The translations under genes and the position numbers were made by a program. Shown here piece by piece: positions 16,562 to 27,400 of a stretch of DNA of 64,000 nt. The notes under the pieces were generated by a model. It was given only the letters and a program-made list of their open reading frames with translations, was not told the origin of the DNA and ran no database searches. Where the stretch lies: positions 883,548 through 947,547 of the forward strand of contig NZ_JANIAC010000001.1 in the NCBI RefSeq assembly GCF_024723255.1, written 5' to 3'. The stretch is from Aestuariibaculum sp. M13. GTDB lineage: Bacteria; Bacteroidota; Bacteroidia; Flavobacteriales; Flavobacteriaceae. Position 1 is the first letter of the stretch, and every line of letters begins with the position of its first letter.

Positions 16562-19500
16562 TACAATCCTAAGCGTAATCCTAGTTGAACAGTCGTAAAT
16601 TGTGGAATAAGCCCTATATCTGCTCCTTGTCCGAAAATTGAAGACGTAGCACTAAACTCTGGATCGAATCCTAAATAATCGGTAATGGTAAACAAGTTGT
16701 TTCCACTGGCATATAATTTTAAATACCTCACAAAGTTTGAGTCTAGCTCTACATCATAAGACACCATTAGGGTTTTTAATCTTAAATAAGAACCATCTTC
16801 AATCCATCGGCTTGAGAATGAAGCATTACCCATTGGGTCTCCCCAGGTTGCCTTTGGAATATTAGTAACCTGACCTTCAGCTACCCAACGGTTATTCACC
16901 GCAATACTCTGGTTATCGTAACCACTCATAGATTCTAAGCTACGACGAACTCCATTGTATAAATCATTACCTACAGAGAAGTTAAATAAACCAGATATGG
17001 TAAATCTTTTAAAAGTTAAATTGGCATTAACACTACCTGTTAAATCCGGGTTTGGATTTCCAATAATCTTACGGTCTTTTTCGTCAATAATTTTATCACC
17101 ATTTAAATCTTCAAAAATCACATCTCCACCTCCAAAAGGCACTAAAGTTCCGTTGTCTAAACGACGTGATAATCCAGCAGCGTTAGCTTCTGCTGTTGTG
17201 CTATAGACTCCGTTAGCCTGATACCCGTAAAATAAATTAGCATCCAATCCTTCATGAGTGATATAAGTTGCACCTCCAAAGTTTGTAATGATACGCTCGT
17301 TAGGAATGTTTAAAACTTTGTTTTCATAAGCGCCTACATTCACCCCTAAATCAAACTGTACGTTTGGTGAATTGATTAATCGGCTGTTTAAACCTAAATC
17401 AAACCCTTGCGTACGCATGCTTCCACTGTTGCTTACCATATAATCGAAACCAGAAGTGGTGTTTGTGGTTTCATAGGTAATCATATCGGTGGTTTTATTT
17501 GAATACACATCGAATGTTGCGTTTAATCGTTCGTTAAATAAAGCCACATCCAATCCTAAATCATACTTGGTTACCGTTTCGTGTTTTAAATCCGGATTAC
17601 CAATATTGCCTCTTACTAAACCTTGCATCCCTAATAAATTTTGAGATACATACAGTTGTTGAGCGGTATAGTTTCCTATGTCATCATTTCCACTAACACC
17701 TGCTGAAGCTCTTAATTTTAAAAGATTGATAAGTTTAGAATCTTTCAAGAAGCCTTCTGAAGAAATTAACCAGGCTGCCGATGCCGATCCCATTGGTGCA
17801 AAATGCACGGTTTCCCCAAAACGGCTTGAGCCATCATAAGCTGTGTTTAAGGTGAAAAAGTATTTATTTACGTAGTTATAGTTGAAGCTTAGATAGTTGT
17901 TTACCCATTTCCAGTCGCCTAACTGCCCACCAACATAACGTAACAGGTTACTACCTGAACCTACCGTTGTAAAGTCATCGGTTGCCGAGTTATAACCTAA
18001 CCCTAAGTCGCTTTCAGACTCATTAGACTGGGTACGCGAACCTAAACGCACATCGAAATTATGTTTAAAATCGATGCTTTTGTTGTACGATAAATACGCG
18101 TCGGTAAATAATGAATAGTAACGCTGTACCTCACTACCACTGCGGTTTCCTGCGATGGCTGTAGGCAAAGTAATATCGGCCACACCAAAATCTGGAATAA
18201 AGAAACGCTCACGCTCTTTGTTGTAATTTAACCCGATAATTAAATTCGCTTTCAGGTTGTTACTTATTACATAATCGAAGTTTAAATTACCGAAGAAACG
18301 GTAGTTTTTATTGATACCGATACCATTTTCAATAATCGATAAAGGGTTACCAATATTAAACATATCCACATCTGATAAGTTAGGAGACTCATCTCCCTGA
18401 GCATCGAATACATTAGTTGCTGTAAATGGCGACTTGGTAAGCGCTAAGTGTAAAGGACTGGTTTTATAAGCTGGTCCCTGATCGTATTGGTTTTCTTCAT
18501 TAAAGATGAACGACAGGTTCGCATCTACCGACAATTTATCGGTTAAACGTAAGGCGGCATTTAATCGTGTACTGTAACGTTTTAAATCAGATTCTCCTAA
18601 AACACCTTCGTTGTTAAGAAACCCTATCGAGATACCATACTTAGCAATATCATCCCCACCGCGAATCTTTAAAAAGTAGTTCTGGTTAGTACTGCTTTTA
18701 AACACCTGATCCTGCCAGTTGGTATTATTATGATAGGCATAATAATTTCCGCTTTGCGGATTATCATTCATCCATGGCATACTGGCTATTTGCCCTTGGC
18801 TATCACCACGAGATGCCATAAGTTGTGATAAATACGGTCTGAATTCCCAAGGACGCATTACTGGCATTTGCTTAGGATCTTCGTTCATCCCACTGTACAT
18901 GGTAAAATCGATTTTTGTGGTTACCTCAGTTGGACGTGTGGTTGTAATGATAATTACCCCATTAGCACCTTTTACCCCATAAATTGATGATCCGTCTTTT
19001 AAGACCGTGATATCCTCGATATCCTTAACATCAATCATTGCTAAAGGCGACGAACTGTTATATTGAAGGATTCCTGAACCGTAATCTTCATCGTCGTATA
19101 CCATGCCATCAACAACAATTAAGGGTTGATTGGTGGCATACAGCGAATTAAAACCTCTAAGGGTTAAATAAGCACCCGCTCCAGGAACACCAGATTTACC
19201 TACACTGTTAAGACCTGCTATTCTTCCTTGTAAAAAGTTACCAACAGACTGGTTTACCGGGTTACCCCACTGGTCCTTTTCAAAGTCTAAAACATTTGCA
19301 GCCTGAGTATTTTCAAACTGTACGTTTTTACCTTTAGGGATATTTGCTGTTTGATAAAACTGAGAATAATTTTCTTCGAAAAGATTAATTTCCACACCAC
19401 TTTCTCGGTTGTTTAAAGGCACTACTTTGGTTTGATACCCTTCGCCACTTAACAATAATAAAGCGTTTAAATGCGGTACATTAATAGAGAAGTTCCCTTG

Positions 19501-19740
19501 ATCATCAGAAATAGCCGCTGAAAAATCCTTTACAGCAATATTGATACCTGGAATTCCTTCCCCTGTTTTTGCGTTTTTAATAAGGCCTTTTATTTCGATA
19601 CCTTTGCTGGTCTGGGCACTGGCCGCATTAGATTCTGCATCCTGCGCATATACATGACCCATAGTCCCACCCAATAGAAGTACACAAAGTAGACCGGTTA
19701 GTTTAAATATTTTGAGCATAATAGTTGGTTTAAAAGACAT
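16561..19740 (-). CDS. SusC-like TonB-dependent receptor (pair 1)
   Basis: 1059 residues. Order: signal peptide, carboxypeptidase-D-like regulatory domain (about 45-125, IKGLIKNAKTGEGIPGINI), plug (about 150-270, with TLRGFNSLYATNQPLIVVDG and ITVLKDGSSIYGVKGANGV), then the beta-barrel. It imports glycan fragments using TonB energy. Between the regulatory domain and plug there is no EVVVVGYG-type TonB box, which the other two SusC proteins keep in recognisable form. The start overlaps the upstream stop as TAATG; the internal ATG at 19719 (MLKIFKLTGL) gives a cleaner signal peptide and may be the real start. Confidence 0.9.
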   Translation of the reverse strand: MSFKPTIMLKIFKLTGLLCVLLLGGTMGHVYAQDAESNAASAQTSKGIEIKGLIKNAKTGEGIPGINIAVKDFSAAISDDQGNFSINVPHLNALLLLSGEGYQTKVVPLNNRESGVEINLFEENYSQFYQTANIPKGKNVQFENTQAANVLDFEKDQWGNPVNQSVGNFLQGRIAGLNSVGKSGVPGAGAYLTLRGFNSLYATNQPLIVVDGMVYDDEDYGSGILQYNSSSPLAMIDVKDIEDITVLKDGSSIYGVKGANGVIIITTTRPTEVTTKIDFTMYSGMNEDPKQMPVMRPWEFRPYLSQLMASRGDSQGQIASMPWMNDNPQSGNYYAYHNNTNWQDQVFKSSTNQNYFLKIRGGDDIAKYGISIGFLNNEGVLGESDLKRYSTRLNAALRLTDKLSVDANLSFIFNEENQYDQGPAYKTSPLHLALTKSPFTATNVFDAQGDESPNLSDVDMFNIGNPLSIIENGIGINKNYRFFGNLNFDYVISNNLKANLIIGLNYNKERERFFIPDFGVADITLPTAIAGNRSGSEVQRYYSLFTDAYLSYNKSIDFKHNFDVRLGSRTQSNESESDLGLGYNSATDDFTTVGSGSNLLRYVGGQLGDWKWVNNYLSFNYNYVNKYFFTLNTAYDGSSRFGETVHFAPMGSASAAWLISSEGFLKDSKLINLLKLRASAGVSGNDDIGNYTAQQLYVSQNLLGMQGLVRGNIGNPDLKHETVTKYDLGLDVALFNERLNATFDVYSNKTTDMITYETTNTTSGFDYMVSNSGSMRTQGFDLGLNSRLINSPNVQFDLGVNVGAYENKVLNIPNERIITNFGGATYITHEGLDANLFYGYQANGVYSTTAEANAAGLSRRLDNGTLVPFGGGDVIFEDLNGDKIIDEKDRKIIGNPNPDLTGSVNANLTFKRFTISGLFNFSVGNDLYNGVRRSLESMSGYDNQSIAVNNRWVAEGQVTNIPKATWGDPMGNASFSSRWIEDGSYLRLKTLMVSYDVELDSNFVRYLKLYASGNNLFTITDYLGFDPEFSATSSIFGQGADIGLIPQFTTVQLGLRLGL

Positions 19741-21212
19741 TATTTAATAACTGGTACTAGTTTTATATAATCTAAGGTTAGTGTGTTTACCCCATTAGAA
19801 GCCGAGTTGGCAGCAATCAGTGAAATCAATTCATTGTTTATACTGCCTAACTGATCGATATAAAATTCACCTACATAAACTTCATCATAAACATTAGGAG
19901 CCACATCGGTATAATTAAGCGTTGCTATTTCGTCTACAAATTCTCCCAATTCATTAAATCCACCTCCAATACGTACACGTTGCTGAAACGTATTAGACTG
20001 AATATCGTTTATCGCTCTCCAATACACTTTATAGGTTGTACTGTACAAATCGGGTGCCCTATAATAGATCGTGAATAATGGTACACCGTGATTTTGCACC
20101 ATAATATCTTCGAAAGCTACTCCATCTAAGTCTTCTTTTTCTCTGTAAAATGTATTACCTCGCTTATCGCCCTGACTAAATCCTACAGGACGTTCGCCTT
20201 CAATTTGTGTGGTTAACAATCGCGTTTCAAGAGGTACATCCATCGAACTCATAACGTATAACACACCGTTACTTAAGTTAACCTGTTCAATGATATTGTC
20301 TTTATCAATCGGTACTTTTACTCCAAACCGAGAGACCAATGTATCTGGAAGATTTTCCTGTGATACTGATTTATGAAACGCAAAATCTCTAACGTTAAAA
20401 TAACTTGCATAAGTTGTTGTAGAATCGGCGTTACTTTTGGTTAAATAAGGCTCTAACTTTGTAACTTCAGCATTATAGGCATCATCTTCCAATAAAAAGA
20501 AGGTGTATTTATTCTTTTCATTATTCAGATTATAGACATTCCTTAAATAAGAATTTGTTAGTGAATCTGAATATATAATAGCTGGTGATATTGCTTCAGC
20601 TGTAGCTTTTGCCGTACTATCTGACGGGTAAATATTAAACTCATTAAGAGAAACCAAATACGTACTCATGGCGTTGCTACCATTCATACTTTTTATGTAT
20701 TCCCAAATGTTTGATCTTGGCACCAAAGCATCACTTACAATATGGTAAAGTCCGTTAGAGGTATACTGATCAGGCGTAACCACCGGTGCCCCATCCATTA
20801 CCTCTCCGCCAATAAATTCAAGATATTTATTAGACATCATCTGTACTGTTACCGTGTCCTGAGTAGACACAGAACCTACAGATGTAAGCGCAATGTGATT
20901 ACTAACAAATAGTTTTTTACTTTCTAAGTTCGCTAATTCACTGGCTGGCACTGCTGCCATAGCAGCGTTGGTTGGTGCCCAGACTGTATAAGTTTTAGTA
21001 CCTGTTAAAACTCTATCGTAGCCCGTTTCGGTTAACAGCTTACCAAATTCTGAAGTTTCAGAAATACTCGTCAGGCGTTCTCCTAAATTCTGTTTTAAGT
21101 TATCGTCTGAACTTTTAGCATGGTCGTCCCATGGATCGGAACATGACACTACGGCTAAAAGCGATAAACTTGCTAATATAGCTTTTGAATATTTATTTAT
21201 AATGATCTTCAT
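19740..21212 (-). CDS. Fasciclin-domain surface lipoprotein
   Basis: 490 residues; lipobox VSC followed by SDPWDDHAKSSDD, an acidic surface-export-like stretch. A FAS1 domain spans about residues 40-165 (SEFGKLLTETGYDRVL, YTVWAPTNAAMAAVP, NGLYHIVSDAL). A second, weaker FAS1-like region spans about 175-330, and a C-terminal beta-sandwich ends in LTLDYIKLVPV. It lies directly upstream of and is coupled to a SusC gene. It probably serves as a SusE/F-like surface accessory or glycan-binding protein, inferred from position. The leader carries AACTAAACTAA. Confidence 0.8.
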   Translation of the reverse strand: MKIIINKYSKAILASLSLLAVVSCSDPWDDHAKSSDDNLKQNLGERLTSISETSEFGKLLTETGYDRVLTGTKTYTVWAPTNAAMAAVPASELANLESKKLFVSNHIALTSVGSVSTQDTVTVQMMSNKYLEFIGGEVMDGAPVVTPDQYTSNGLYHIVSDALVPRSNIWEYIKSMNGSNAMSTYLVSLNEFNIYPSDSTAKATAEAISPAIIYSDSLTNSYLRNVYNLNNEKNKYTFFLLEDDAYNAEVTKLEPYLTKSNADSTTTYASYFNVRDFAFHKSVSQENLPDTLVSRFGVKVPIDKDNIIEQVNLSNGVLYVMSSMDVPLETRLLTTQIEGERPVGFSQGDKRGNTFYREKEDLDGVAFEDIMVQNHGVPLFTIYYRAPDLYSTTYKVYWRAINDIQSNTFQQRVRIGGGFNELGEFVDEIATLNYTDVAPNVYDEVYVGEFYIDQLGSINNELISLIAANSASNGVNTLTLDYIKLVPVIK

Positions 21213-21246
21213 CCTTATTGGATTAGTTTAGTTAATAGTTTTCTTT

Positions 21247-22926
21247 TTATTCGTAGATTAATCCATCGCCTCCTGCTTCAAACTTTGGATATAACTGATC
21301 CATATCTACCGGTCTGAATTCCACAACATCTAGCCAGCTATTCCCTCCAGCGTATGCTAAAGACTGAAACATAATTTTATGTCTACCTGTCGTTTCAACA
21401 TTTATCACACCTACCAGTCTACAGTTATATCTTGACGTGAATGGTGAAATATGGCGCTTGTACCCTTGCGATTCTAATACACGCTCTGGTGTACCACTAT
21501 CTCCATATTCCTGCATATTAAAAGTTCTGGCTAACTGTGTATCGTTAAAATAAGTACGAACGGCATTAGGAGCTCTACTATTTTGACGCCAGGATACCCA
21601 AACTTTATACTGCCCTTTAATAATGACAGGCGTTGTAAATTCAATGTTATTGATATAACCATCACGTAGACGTAAAATATCAAGAAAATCGCCGTGCCAT
21701 CCCGGCCTGCTTGAACTTCCTAAACTATTACACACGTATGTAACACTAGGCGATCCTTCCCAGGTTACATCTGCTAATTCGGCATTTGAAAGTGAAGCAG
21801 ACATACCAGGCACTCTAAACACAGAACTTAATTGTCTGAATTCAGGCTGATCAGCCAAATCAAAGTATACTGGTGCAGGTAAACGTTTCTTTATAAAATA
21901 ATTTGCTTTTACCTGATGTACAACACCATTTGTTGCAGTTTCATCACTAGGATCTCTATCTATTTGCACACCTTTTTCTAGAATACCATTAAAAGTTTCT
22001 TCATTTATCAATAAACTATCTGCAGCCAACTTTATACTTATAACCTCTAAAGGAGCTTTTGTTAATAATGCCGGTGTAACGGCTAAATCGGCCAAATAAT
22101 TTAAACCTGGAGAGATTCTATAAGCCACAAATAAGTTTAAACTATCCTCAGGATTCATAGGATCATCCAAATGGCTATAACGTGCTTTTAAATCATCTAA
22201 ATTATTAAAACCAGCCTCTTCGAAAACCGCATTCGTTTGTGCAATAACACTTAAGTAAGAAGGCACACTATCTACATAAGTAATTGGACGATCTAACTCT
22301 TCGAACCAACCTGTAGCTTTAAGAGCTTCAGTGAATAGTGATAACGAAGGGTCACTTTCTATGGTTTCTGCAACTGTTTTTGTTGCTACAAGAAGCACCT
22401 TATCAATCTCATGGATGATACCATTTCCAACCTCTATATTAGACGTCGATATTTTAGCCGATTTATTAACGGTAATACTTGATCCATCGGCGCTATTTAC
22501 AGCTCCTGTAATTAAAAACTGCCCCTGCATACTTGGCGTCGCTATCTTACCATCTGTAAAGGTGGTGGTTTCTATTTTTTGTTCCAGAATATGCAATTTG
22601 GCTAATTCCTGTAAATCTTTTAAAGGAATACTTGCTAAAGAACTCACACCTAAATCGGCCATGTAAGCCTCTACAGCTTCATTTGTTGGCAGAAATAAAG
22701 TATATGTTCCATACGTATTCATAAAAGAAGCATAATCTGTGATATCTAAAATTTCAAGGAATAGTGAATAATCCTCGGTATTGGCTCTTAAAAATTCTGT
22801 GATATTCAAGGTCTCATCAGTGGACTCTTTAAACTTTTCTTCCGAGCAGTTAAATAAAACTACCGCCGCAAAAAGGGTCACACACACAAATCTTAACACA
22901 CTGGGTAATTTGAATATATTTTTCAT
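21247..22926 (-). CDS. Fasciclin-domain surface lipoprotein
   Basis: 559 residues; lipobox LFNC. The first FAS1 domain is about residues 40-185 (YTLFLPTNEAVEAYM, NGIIHEIDKVLL), and a second is about 190-355 (SLSLFTEALKATGWFE). A C-terminal beta-sandwich (about 370-559) contains YKVWVSWRQNSRAP and GGNSWLDVVEFRPVD, resembling a carbohydrate-binding jelly roll. It is 11 bp downstream of the SusD gene and 34 bp upstream of another FAS1 gene. The role is inferred: binding or presenting glycan at the cell surface for the adjacent SusCD pairs. Confidence 0.8.
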   Translation of the reverse strand: MKNIFKLPSVLRFVCVTLFAAVVLFNCSEEKFKESTDETLNITEFLRANTEDYSLFLEILDITDYASFMNTYGTYTLFLPTNEAVEAYMADLGVSSLASIPLKDLQELAKLHILEQKIETTTFTDGKIATPSMQGQFLITGAVNSADGSSITVNKSAKISTSNIEVGNGIIHEIDKVLLVATKTVAETIESDPSLSLFTEALKATGWFEELDRPITYVDSVPSYLSVIAQTNAVFEEAGFNNLDDLKARYSHLDDPMNPEDSLNLFVAYRISPGLNYLADLAVTPALLTKAPLEVISIKLAADSLLINEETFNGILEKGVQIDRDPSDETATNGVVHQVKANYFIKKRLPAPVYFDLADQPEFRQLSSVFRVPGMSASLSNAELADVTWEGSPSVTYVCNSLGSSSRPGWHGDFLDILRLRDGYINNIEFTTPVIIKGQYKVWVSWRQNSRAPNAVRTYFNDTQLARTFNMQEYGDSGTPERVLESQGYKRHISPFTSRYNCRLVGVINVETTGRHKIMFQSLAYAGGNSWLDVVEFRPVDMDQLYPKFEAGGDGLIYE

Positions 22927-22937
22927 GACACAATTTT

Positions 22938-24428
22938 TTATTTGTAAAACGGATTTTGCACTAGGGCTTTATTAGTATACAGCTCATATTGATTAATTGG
23001 TAAATAATGGCTGTTCGGATCCTTAAGCTTAGCTACAATACTTTGTTGTTGATTTGCAGGAGCTGTTTCAATAGCAATACCAATAATAATATCGATATTG
23101 GCATAGTTATCTTTTCTGGCATTACGAAGTACATCAAACCAACGCTTGCCTTCGAAAGCGAATTCTCTGGCACGTTCAGCTAATATATACATGCGTACAC
23201 CATTCTTATCATCTCCTGTAACCTGTTCCTTGGTTAAATCGATGGCTAAACGCGATTCGCGAATTTCATTAACAATCTCTAAGGCTTCTTCTCCTCTATC
23301 AAGTTCATTAAGGGCTTCTGCTTTCATTAATAAAACATCGGCATAACGATAAACAAACCAGTGTGTGTCGGACTCTTGATTAGATTTACGTTGATCCTGA
23401 TTTAAACCTGTAAACTTATAAATCTCATTGGTTCCTGGTACTAACGAAGCTCGCTCACCACGAACATCTTTATTTTCTGGATCTTCAAAATCTAAACCAA
23501 AAACGTCTTCTAAAACACTAGCTTCAGCTAAATACTCGGGACGGTTTAAAAATATCTCATTGAAAGGCCCTCTGTTTTCAGGCGTGTATTGAAATTCGAA
23601 AATACTTTCTGTAGAATTTCCTCTAGCAAACACCGTTGTAAACCACGATGTACTTCCAGGAATTAATTCGTAACCCAAGCCTTCATCTATTACTCGATTT
23701 GTAGCTGCTAAAGCGTTTACATAATCTTCCTGCCATAAGTACACATCGGCCAACATCGCATTAATAGCGTCTTTAGTTACACGACCTTTGTTAGAGGCAT
23801 TATCGCCATAATCTTCTACTGCTGCATTTAAAGCGGTTGTTAAATCGGTAACCACCTGAGCAAAAACAACTTCCTGAGTTGATGTTGGTATCTGAAAATT
23901 ATCGTCATCTGATAAGGTAGCTTCCAGTTTTAAAGGCACATCTCTAAAGGTTCTTGCCAAAGTAAAATACAAATAGGCTCTGATGGCTAAAGCTTCAGAT
24001 AGATACTGATTTAATTGTGTTTGTGTAAACGTTGGGTCTAAAGCCAATACATCCGGTGCTAAATCAATAACCGTGTTACAATAGTTAATTACCGTATAAA
24101 ATGCGGCCCATGAAGATACGCTATTTGATGATAAAATATTAGAAGTTACAATATCACGTTGATCATCACTTGAATAGGCGCCTGGACCTACCATACCTCC
24201 TCGAAGCTCACCATACATAAAACTGTATTCTGCAATTGTGGTTCCTGATCCAGGTGTGTTTAATAATCCTGAATAAATACCTATAACGGCGGCCTGAACA
24301 TCTTCTTTTGTTTGCCAGAATTCTTCACGAGTCGTTCCGTTTTCCGGTCTTAAATCCAGATAACTGTCGCACGACTGAGTCAGTAATGCTACAAGTAATA
24401 CTAGGTTATATATTATATGTTTTCTCAT
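22938..24428 (-). CDS. SusD-like outer-membrane glycan-binding lipoprotein (pair 2)
   Basis: 496 residues; lipobox QSC, then DSYLDLRPENGTTREEFWQT. The TPR-like fold has typical blocks: EALAIRAYLYFTLARTFRDV, HWFVYRYADVLLMKAEALNE and AREFAFEGKRWFDVLR. It starts 13 bp after its SusC partner. Oligosaccharide specificity cannot be read from the sequence. Confidence 0.93.
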   Translation of the reverse strand: MRKHIIYNLVLLVALLTQSCDSYLDLRPENGTTREEFWQTKEDVQAAVIGIYSGLLNTPGSGTTIAEYSFMYGELRGGMVGPGAYSSDDQRDIVTSNILSSNSVSSWAAFYTVINYCNTVIDLAPDVLALDPTFTQTQLNQYLSEALAIRAYLYFTLARTFRDVPLKLEATLSDDDNFQIPTSTQEVVFAQVVTDLTTALNAAVEDYGDNASNKGRVTKDAINAMLADVYLWQEDYVNALAATNRVIDEGLGYELIPGSTSWFTTVFARGNSTESIFEFQYTPENRGPFNEIFLNRPEYLAEASVLEDVFGLDFEDPENKDVRGERASLVPGTNEIYKFTGLNQDQRKSNQESDTHWFVYRYADVLLMKAEALNELDRGEEALEIVNEIRESRLAIDLTKEQVTGDDKNGVRMYILAERAREFAFEGKRWFDVLRNARKDNYANIDIIIGIAIETAPANQQQSIVAKLKDPNSHYLPINQYELYTNKALVQNPFYK

Positions 24429-24441
24429 GTTGAATTAGTTT

Positions 24442-27400
24442 TTAAAATCTGGTTCTTAGTCCTAAAGTGAAACGTCTTGTTGGTGGAGTACGTGAATTAT
24501 CGATGGCAATTCCAAAAGGATCGCCGCCTCGCATATTCACTTCTGGATCCTGACCACGGTACGTCGTAAACGTCATGATATTATCTGCTGTGAAATACAG
24601 ATTCAAGTCATCTAATTTTAAAGCTTTTAAAAAGTTCTTTCCAAAATTATAACTGAATGTAGCCGAACGGAATCTTAAAAATGAGGCATCCTCAACATAA
24701 CGGCTAGATCCTAACCAGTTATAGCCTCCCCTATAAACTGCACGAGGCATATCGGTAACATCACCAGGATTTCTCCAACGTGACAACACCGCTGTACTTT
24801 GGTTATCGAAACCATACATATTCGTGGTTATCATATCGGTACCGTTGATGATATCGTAATCTAAACGGTAAGTAAAGAACAACTGTAATTTAAATTGCTT
24901 GTTATATGAGAATGACGGTCCAAAACCTCCTGTGAACTTAGGGTTACTGTTTCCTAAATACACAATATCTCTACTATCAATGTTTCCGTCTTTATTAATA
25001 TCCTCATAAATGGCATCTCCTGGCTGGAAGGTGTAATCGATATTAGGATAATTAAAGCGCATATAAACCTCCTGACCATTTGGTCCAACAATTACATTAC
25101 CGTTTGCATCTAAGGCTTTTGTAGATTCTAAATCAGGGTAAACACCTTTAAATCTATATCCATAGAATGAACCAAATGGGTTATCAACCTGTAAGAAACG
25201 CTTGTATTCACCATTACGATCTATGTTTCCGCTTTCGTTTGGATAGAATTCTGAAATTTCACGAATAATATTCTGGTTTCTCGATATGTTAAAATTGAAG
25301 TCTATCGTCCATTTATCATTTTTAAATGGTGTTGTATATAAACCAATTTCCCATCCCTGATTATCTAAAATCCCTACGTTTTGATCTGATAAACTTGAGT
25401 ACCCAGAAATAGTTGTGATATCAATGTTTGTAAACAAAAGATCTTTAGTTCTGTTTTTATACAAATCGATATCCATCATGACACGCTTATCGAACAATTG
25501 AATATTAAACCCTAAGTTTTTACCTGTAAGTGTTTCCCAACGCAAATTGTTTAACTGAATATTAGATGGGTAAATACCATTTAATCCTAAATATTGTGCA
25601 TCATAATTGCTATAAATATTGAAGTAACGGTAGTCGTAACGTGGTGCACGACCAGATTGTCCTAAACTGGCACGCACACTAAAATCGTCTACCCAATCCA
25701 AACTTTCCATAAACTTCTCGGCAGACACTCTCCAACGTGTAGATACCGATGGAAAAAGAGCATATCGGTTATCCGGACCAAATTTAGAGTTACCATCGGC
25801 ACGAAGACCAACATTAATTAAATAACGATCGTCGTAACCATATTGTGCATTAATTAAAGCCGCTACGTTTCTCGACTGACTATTATTCGTATATAATTGT
25901 AAATCTGAATTTTGCGTTCTTGAAGGCACCGAAGGATCGGTTAATAGCGATGACGCTGTATTAGACGTCAAGGCTTGATGTGACTCATACCGATAGTCGT
26001 TAGACTGTAATGACAAAATAGATTGAAAACTATGTTTTTCGCCTAAACTTGGTGTGTAAATAAAATTTGTTTTTGTTGTAATACTAGTGGCATCAACATC
26101 AGCATCTGAAGCGCGATTTACGACTGTTTCTGTAAATGGTCTACCTGTTGCATTTTGTGGTAAAAACGATTTCGCTTTGGTACTGTTAAAATCGTACTGA
26201 ATATCAAAGGTTGATATTAAACGATCTGGAACCAAATCAACTTTTAAATTAAAGTGTGGTACAATACGTTCCCCAATCTGGTTATTAGTAGCAAATTCTG
26301 CCATAGCTACCGGGTTATAGGTTCCCGAATATTGCCCTTGAATATTTGATGCTGGAGAAAAATAATTTGGTGTAATATCTCCCAAATCATCATATTCATA
26401 AATACTCATATTAGGCATTTTCACATAAGCTACACTTCTTATACGGTCAGCACCGTTACTCGTTCCATTAACATAGTTTCTATCAGTATCGGTATGCGTA
26501 TAAGAAATATCGGCTTTAAATCGGATACGGTCTGACACAACATAATCTAAATTCAAACGTCCGTTAATACGCTCATAAGCAGTTCCTTTCGTTACACCTT
26601 TAGAGTTATAATATCCAACAGAAGAATAATAACGAGCTCTTTCTCCTCCACCTTGAAGTGATATATTATGCTCTCCAGTAAGTCCAGTTTGTGAAATGGC
26701 ATCTACCCAATCGGTATTGTTTCCGTAATTTTTGTAATAATATACTTCCTGCGGATCATACTGAAACTCTTTTACTGTCAATGTATTAAGTGGTGTTCCT
26801 GTGCGATTCATATAAGCTTCAGGAATTAATTGGGAATACTGATCACCATTTAACATTGGAATGGTATTAGGCATTTTTTGAACAGTTCCAGTAAAGGAGT
26901 AACCAATTTTTGGAGCTCCAACTGAACCACGTTTGGTATTAATAATTAAAACCCCTGCTGCTGCTCGCGCACCCCACATAGCAGTTGCCGCGGCATCTTT
27001 TAAAATGGTAATACTTTCAATATCGGCTGGCGCTACGTTTAAAAGCGCTGCATAGCCCTGCTGATCGGCGGTACCGAAGTTAAAATCTTCAGGAATAGAT
27101 GTTTCATAAGGCATCCCGTCCACCACAATTAAGGGATCTGAAGATCCTGTAATAGAAGATGTCCCCCTGATTCTAATTTGCATCCCTGCACCAGGATCAC
27201 CAGAATTTGCGGTAATATCTACACCCGGAACACGCCCTTGAAGCGCTTCATCAATCGATGCTGCCTGCGTGTTTTGTATATCGGTTGCTTTTACCGTTAC
27301 CACACTGGTGGTTAAATTTCTGTCGGCGATATTTAAAAGTCCGTCATCCGATCCTTTAGAACCCGTGATAACAATTTCATCAAGGCCTTCTACCTTTTCA

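Noticed and set aside
22130-22170. CAGGAT words inside coding sequence (for example in the fasciclin genes)
   Set aside because: They are isolated, lie in codons and lack the paired spacing, as expected by chance.
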